NCBI GenBank assembly: GCA_946811695.1
Contig: OX328127.1
Coordinates: forward strand, 51,154,274 to 51,218,273
Source: Gonocerus acuteangulatus
Taxonomy: Eukaryota > Arthropoda > Insecta > Hemiptera > Coreidae
Length of the DNA: 64,000 bases
Reading direction: 5' to 3'
The notes below the pieces were generated by a model, which saw only the letters and a list, made by a program, of their open reading frames with translations, had not been told where the DNA came from and searched no databases. Position numbers and translations under genes: made by a program. Below, in pieces: positions 61,236 through 64,000 of the stretch (position 1 is its first letter; the number at the start of each line of letters is the position of its first letter).

Positions 61236-62273
61236 CGTCCAAAAAGATTCTTTCCCAAATATGTTGTTGTTCTTCAGCCGTTGTAGTTTATTTCTTAAGT
61301 CAATATACCTCTAGAAAGTGTATTCGGATGAACCGTTACGTTACGCCATTTTCTGCGCGAACACCGCCAAAAATCAGTGAACAGATTCTGCTAGTTCCCG
61401 ACAATAAATACTATTAAGTATTTCGCTGATTAAGTCTTCATATAATTAATTTATTCCTTTATATTCATCTGCCCTGGGCGGTTTTGAGCATTATTTTTTT
61501 TTTTTTTTTGATTAATTGTGTACTTTATAATAAAAATGAATTATGTTTATTATTTTCAAAGCATTGCTGAATTTATACAGGTCTTGTGGGACGAACCTTT
61601 CTTGTTCATGTTTTAAGTAACGAATCTCGCCTCTTTAGCGGCCTCTATGAAACAAAAAAGTTATTATTTGTTTCAATAAGCAAGAAGGTCATGTCAAGAG
61701 AACTTAGAGAGTAAAGAAAGTTCTACGATTAGAGTTTTGTTTCCTTTAATATCGAGCTTCTACCACAACTCCGCCGTCAACAAATCATCTTAGCTCTCTC
61801 TTATTGCTTTACATATTAATGTAACGTTTCAACTTGCAAAGTTCATCTCTAAAAATTTTAAATGATTGGTGATTCTCTAAATTACCCAATGCCTAAGAAA
61901 AGCATTTTATTAATTTTAAAGATTCAATCCTAAAAATCCTATATTTTTATTGTTATAAAATATGTTTATTTAGTAGCGCCATCGGGAAGAATATTTCGAA
62001 GTTTCCGACTAACAGGAGCTGCGTCATCTTAGTATGTTTCCTTATAAAACTTATATCTGGTGGGATGATAAGATTAAAAACTTTGAATATACCGCCTTTT
62101 TCCCGACTGACTTGGATGGAAATTTATGACTGAATGATAAACCATAGAAATTCTATTAGGATTTCGAATGATGTACTTCCACTTACCATGAATTCGAAAT
62201 CTATATTTAAGGAAATGTACGTTGGTAAATAGCTTTCCTTTTAATAGTAAACTTGCTATATTACAAATGTAGG
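61236..62273. other. Non-coding, nothing recognised
   Basis: No supported feature. Confidence 0.5.
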
Positions 62274-62440
62274 GGTCTCCCGTGGTCTAGTGGCTAGCGC
62301 GCTGGATTCATAAGCGGGAGATGGTGGGTTCGATCCCCATCGGCGGCAGGAATTTTCTCATCTCAGGGCTCGCTGAGAAAATTCCTGGCTGCACCCTGGA
62401 TGTCGGCGCTAATATGGCCATGATTTTTCGATGTGCCGTA
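62274..62440 (+). mobile_element. tRNA-derived SINE (family S1), best-preserved copy
   Basis: Head GGGGTCTCCCGTGGTC; A-box-like TGGTCTAGTGG at 62,283-62,293; anticodon loop TTCATAA; B box GGTTCGATCCC at 62,327-62,337. The body has a perfect 14-bp hairpin, CAGGAATTTTCTCA (62,347-62,360) with TGAGAAAATTCCTG (62,374-62,387), then GGATGTCGGCGCTAATATGG. Transcribed by Pol III if active. Confidence 0.87.
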
Positions 62441-62778
62441 TCACTTGAATGTGATTTTATTCGAATCACAAATCAAAATGCCTGTAGAAAAAATGTTCCT
62501 GTAGCAAACAAACATTTGCTCTCTCTAGTTTTATTTTTGTTAGGACTTCCGGAATAGCGTCAGCGGGCGAAGTCATGATCTGGGTTTCCTTCTTGATGGA
62601 GAAAACACGCTGGCACGTACCATTATTTTTTAAATTCTCTTTTAGCGCGGTTCCTCCCTCCCCCATAGGGAGGAACCCCGCTTATAGGGTTGATACAATG
62701 AAACAATCCGGAAGTGCCGACTAGAAAATTTCGCGTTTCAGAACCCCTAGAGACCGAAAATAACGGTGGTTCAAATTT
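62441..62778. other. Non-coding, small hairpin
   Basis: GCGGTTCCTCCCTC and GAGGAACCCCGC around 62,645-62,682 form a short imperfect hairpin. Nothing else is recognised. Confidence 0.4.
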
Positions 62779-62801
62779 GTATATATATATATGTATGTAT
62801 A

Positions 62802-62852
<51 letters not shown>
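62779..62852. repeat. (TA)n microsatellite
   Basis: TA tract with ATGTATGT and ATTTATTT interruptions, directly before family R as in other copies. Confidence 0.95.
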
Positions 62853-62858
<6 letters not shown>

Positions 62859-64000
62859 CTGTTCGCTCTCTAGATAGAAGACGAATGGTCCGATTTTGAT
62901 GAAATTTGGTACAAAAATCCTTCGTCCAATTTGAAAGGTCAAGTTCGTTAACCAGCAAAATCCGCCTACTGGAAGATGGCGTTTGGGGCGAAATTCGCGC
63001 AAAAAAAATCGTAACGCTTACGTTTTTGAGTTCATAAGCTTGTAAGTACTCGTTTTATATGCTTCCTGGGCTAGGAAAACGAATGAAACCATTTTCAAGG
63101 TGATAGCTTTAACCGTTTTCGAGAAAATTGGAAAAATATTTTTTGAATACCGTTTTTGGTTTGGGTACTTAGAATCATGGGATTCAGTTGAAACATTTTC
63201 TGCATGTTCTACTTTCATCAAAACTAATATGTTGAAATTTTGGTTACGTTTGGAGTTAAGGAAGGGTTAGAATAAAATATTTTATTAACAGACATAAAAA
63301 GTTTTAGTAACTTTGTTTACTTTCCTTAATATCTCGAAAAAGGTTGAAAATCTTGGTAAACGGAAGAATACCATTAGAAAGCTTATTAAATGCTCTAAAA
63401 AAAAGGTTCTAATGAAAGTTTTGATTAGGCGATGTCAATCGGAGAAATAAAAGTTTAAACTTTAAAGTGTAAACTTTAAAGTAATTGATTTCGCTTATTC
63501 GAACTGTTCTTTTTGTCTGTTTTTTATTCCTGGTTATTTTTTAATTGCTTATTATTGGATAATGTATTTGAAAATAAAACAGGTTAAGAAAAATAAGAAA
63601 AACAATTTAATGTTAGAGATACGGATTTCCAAGATATATAGCTTTTCAACTGCCTAGTGTCCTTCCTAGGGAGGGTTCTTTGTCTTTGATTTTGGAACTT
63701 AGAATTATGGGATACAGTTAAAACATTTTGTGCATGTTCGAGTTTCATCAACACTAATATGTTGAAATTTTTGTTACGTTTAGAGTAAAGGAAGGGTTAG
63801 AATAAAATATTTTATTAACAGAAAAAAAAAGTTTTGGTAACTTTGTATAATTTCGTTAGTATCTCGAAAACCGTTGACAATCTTGTGAAGCGAAAGATTA
63901 CCATTCGGAAGCTTACTAAATGCTCTACAAAAAAGGTTCTGAAGAAAGTTTTAATTAGGCGATGTCAATCGGAGAAAAAAGTGCTTAAAGCTTTAAATTA
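62853..64000 (+). repeat. Family R repeat with 530-bp-period duplication
   Basis: Starts TTTGTCTGTTCGCTCTCTAG and includes GTTCGTTAACCAGCAAAATC. A segment of about 305 bp (from ACTTAGAATCATGGGAT, 63,167) recurs from 63,697 (ACTTAGAATTATGGGAT), ending in both copies with GGCGATGTCAATCGGAGAAA. It runs off the right edge. Confidence 0.7.

Noticed and set aside
62274..62345. Functional tRNA gene
   Set aside because: The head is tRNA-like but continues into a SINE body found in several copies, and the acceptor stem does not pair properly.

Overview
This is a gene-poor, AT-rich stretch of an animal nuclear genome, most likely from an arthropod. The evidence is long AT-rich non-coding tracts, many (TA)n microsatellites, a spliced host gene with GT-AG introns, a jockey-type LINE remnant, tRNA- and 5S-derived short repeats, and several DNA-transposon and Helitron-type families. 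I cannot name the species. There are no bacterial-style operons. Most short open frames are chance or lie inside repeats.

Layout. 1-10,100 is non-coding and full of repeats: a 5S-rRNA-derived fragment, an inverted-repeat element, a short Helitron-like element with tandem repeats, and a decayed tandem-core element with a hAT-type MITE nested in it. 10,168-12,687 is a DNA transposon with diverged terminal inverted repeats and one broken zinc-finger transposase-like gene. 12.7-27.3 kb is mostly unassigned DNA with a LINE 3' fragment, SINEs, MITEs, another tandem-core element and a foldback element. 27,372-32,678 is an apparently intact Ty3/gypsy LTR retrotransposon with identical LTRs, inserted in a (TA)n tract. 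32.7-43.1 kb carries a 204-bp near-perfect palindrome flanked by a 12-bp repeat, more MITEs, and two tandem-core elements in inverted orientation. 43,131-48,313 (minus strand) holds the last four coding exons of the only convincing host gene, a leucine-rich-repeat transmembrane protein with a tyrosine-rich cytoplasmic tail. A GC-richer block with four CCAAT motifs on the gene's strand lies about 2.3 kb upstream of the first visible exon. 49.8-64 kb is again repeats: a transposon end, a mariner-like long inverted repeat, foldback elements, a jockey remnant, a SINE and a 530-bp-period duplication.

How the parts work together. The retrotransposon encodes Gag and Pol in one frame separated by a single UGA. 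The protease active site lies before the first in-frame AUG of pol, so Pol is most easily made by readthrough from Gag. Its primer-binding site matches 18 nt of the tRNA-Phe 3' end. The short non-coding elements presumably depend on enzymes encoded elsewhere. The host LRR protein has an extracellular LRR domain, a cysteine-rich cap, one membrane segment and a tail with repeated YxxP/YTEL units and an SH3-ligand motif, which suggests a signalling or trafficking role. Its amino-terminal exon(s) were not found.
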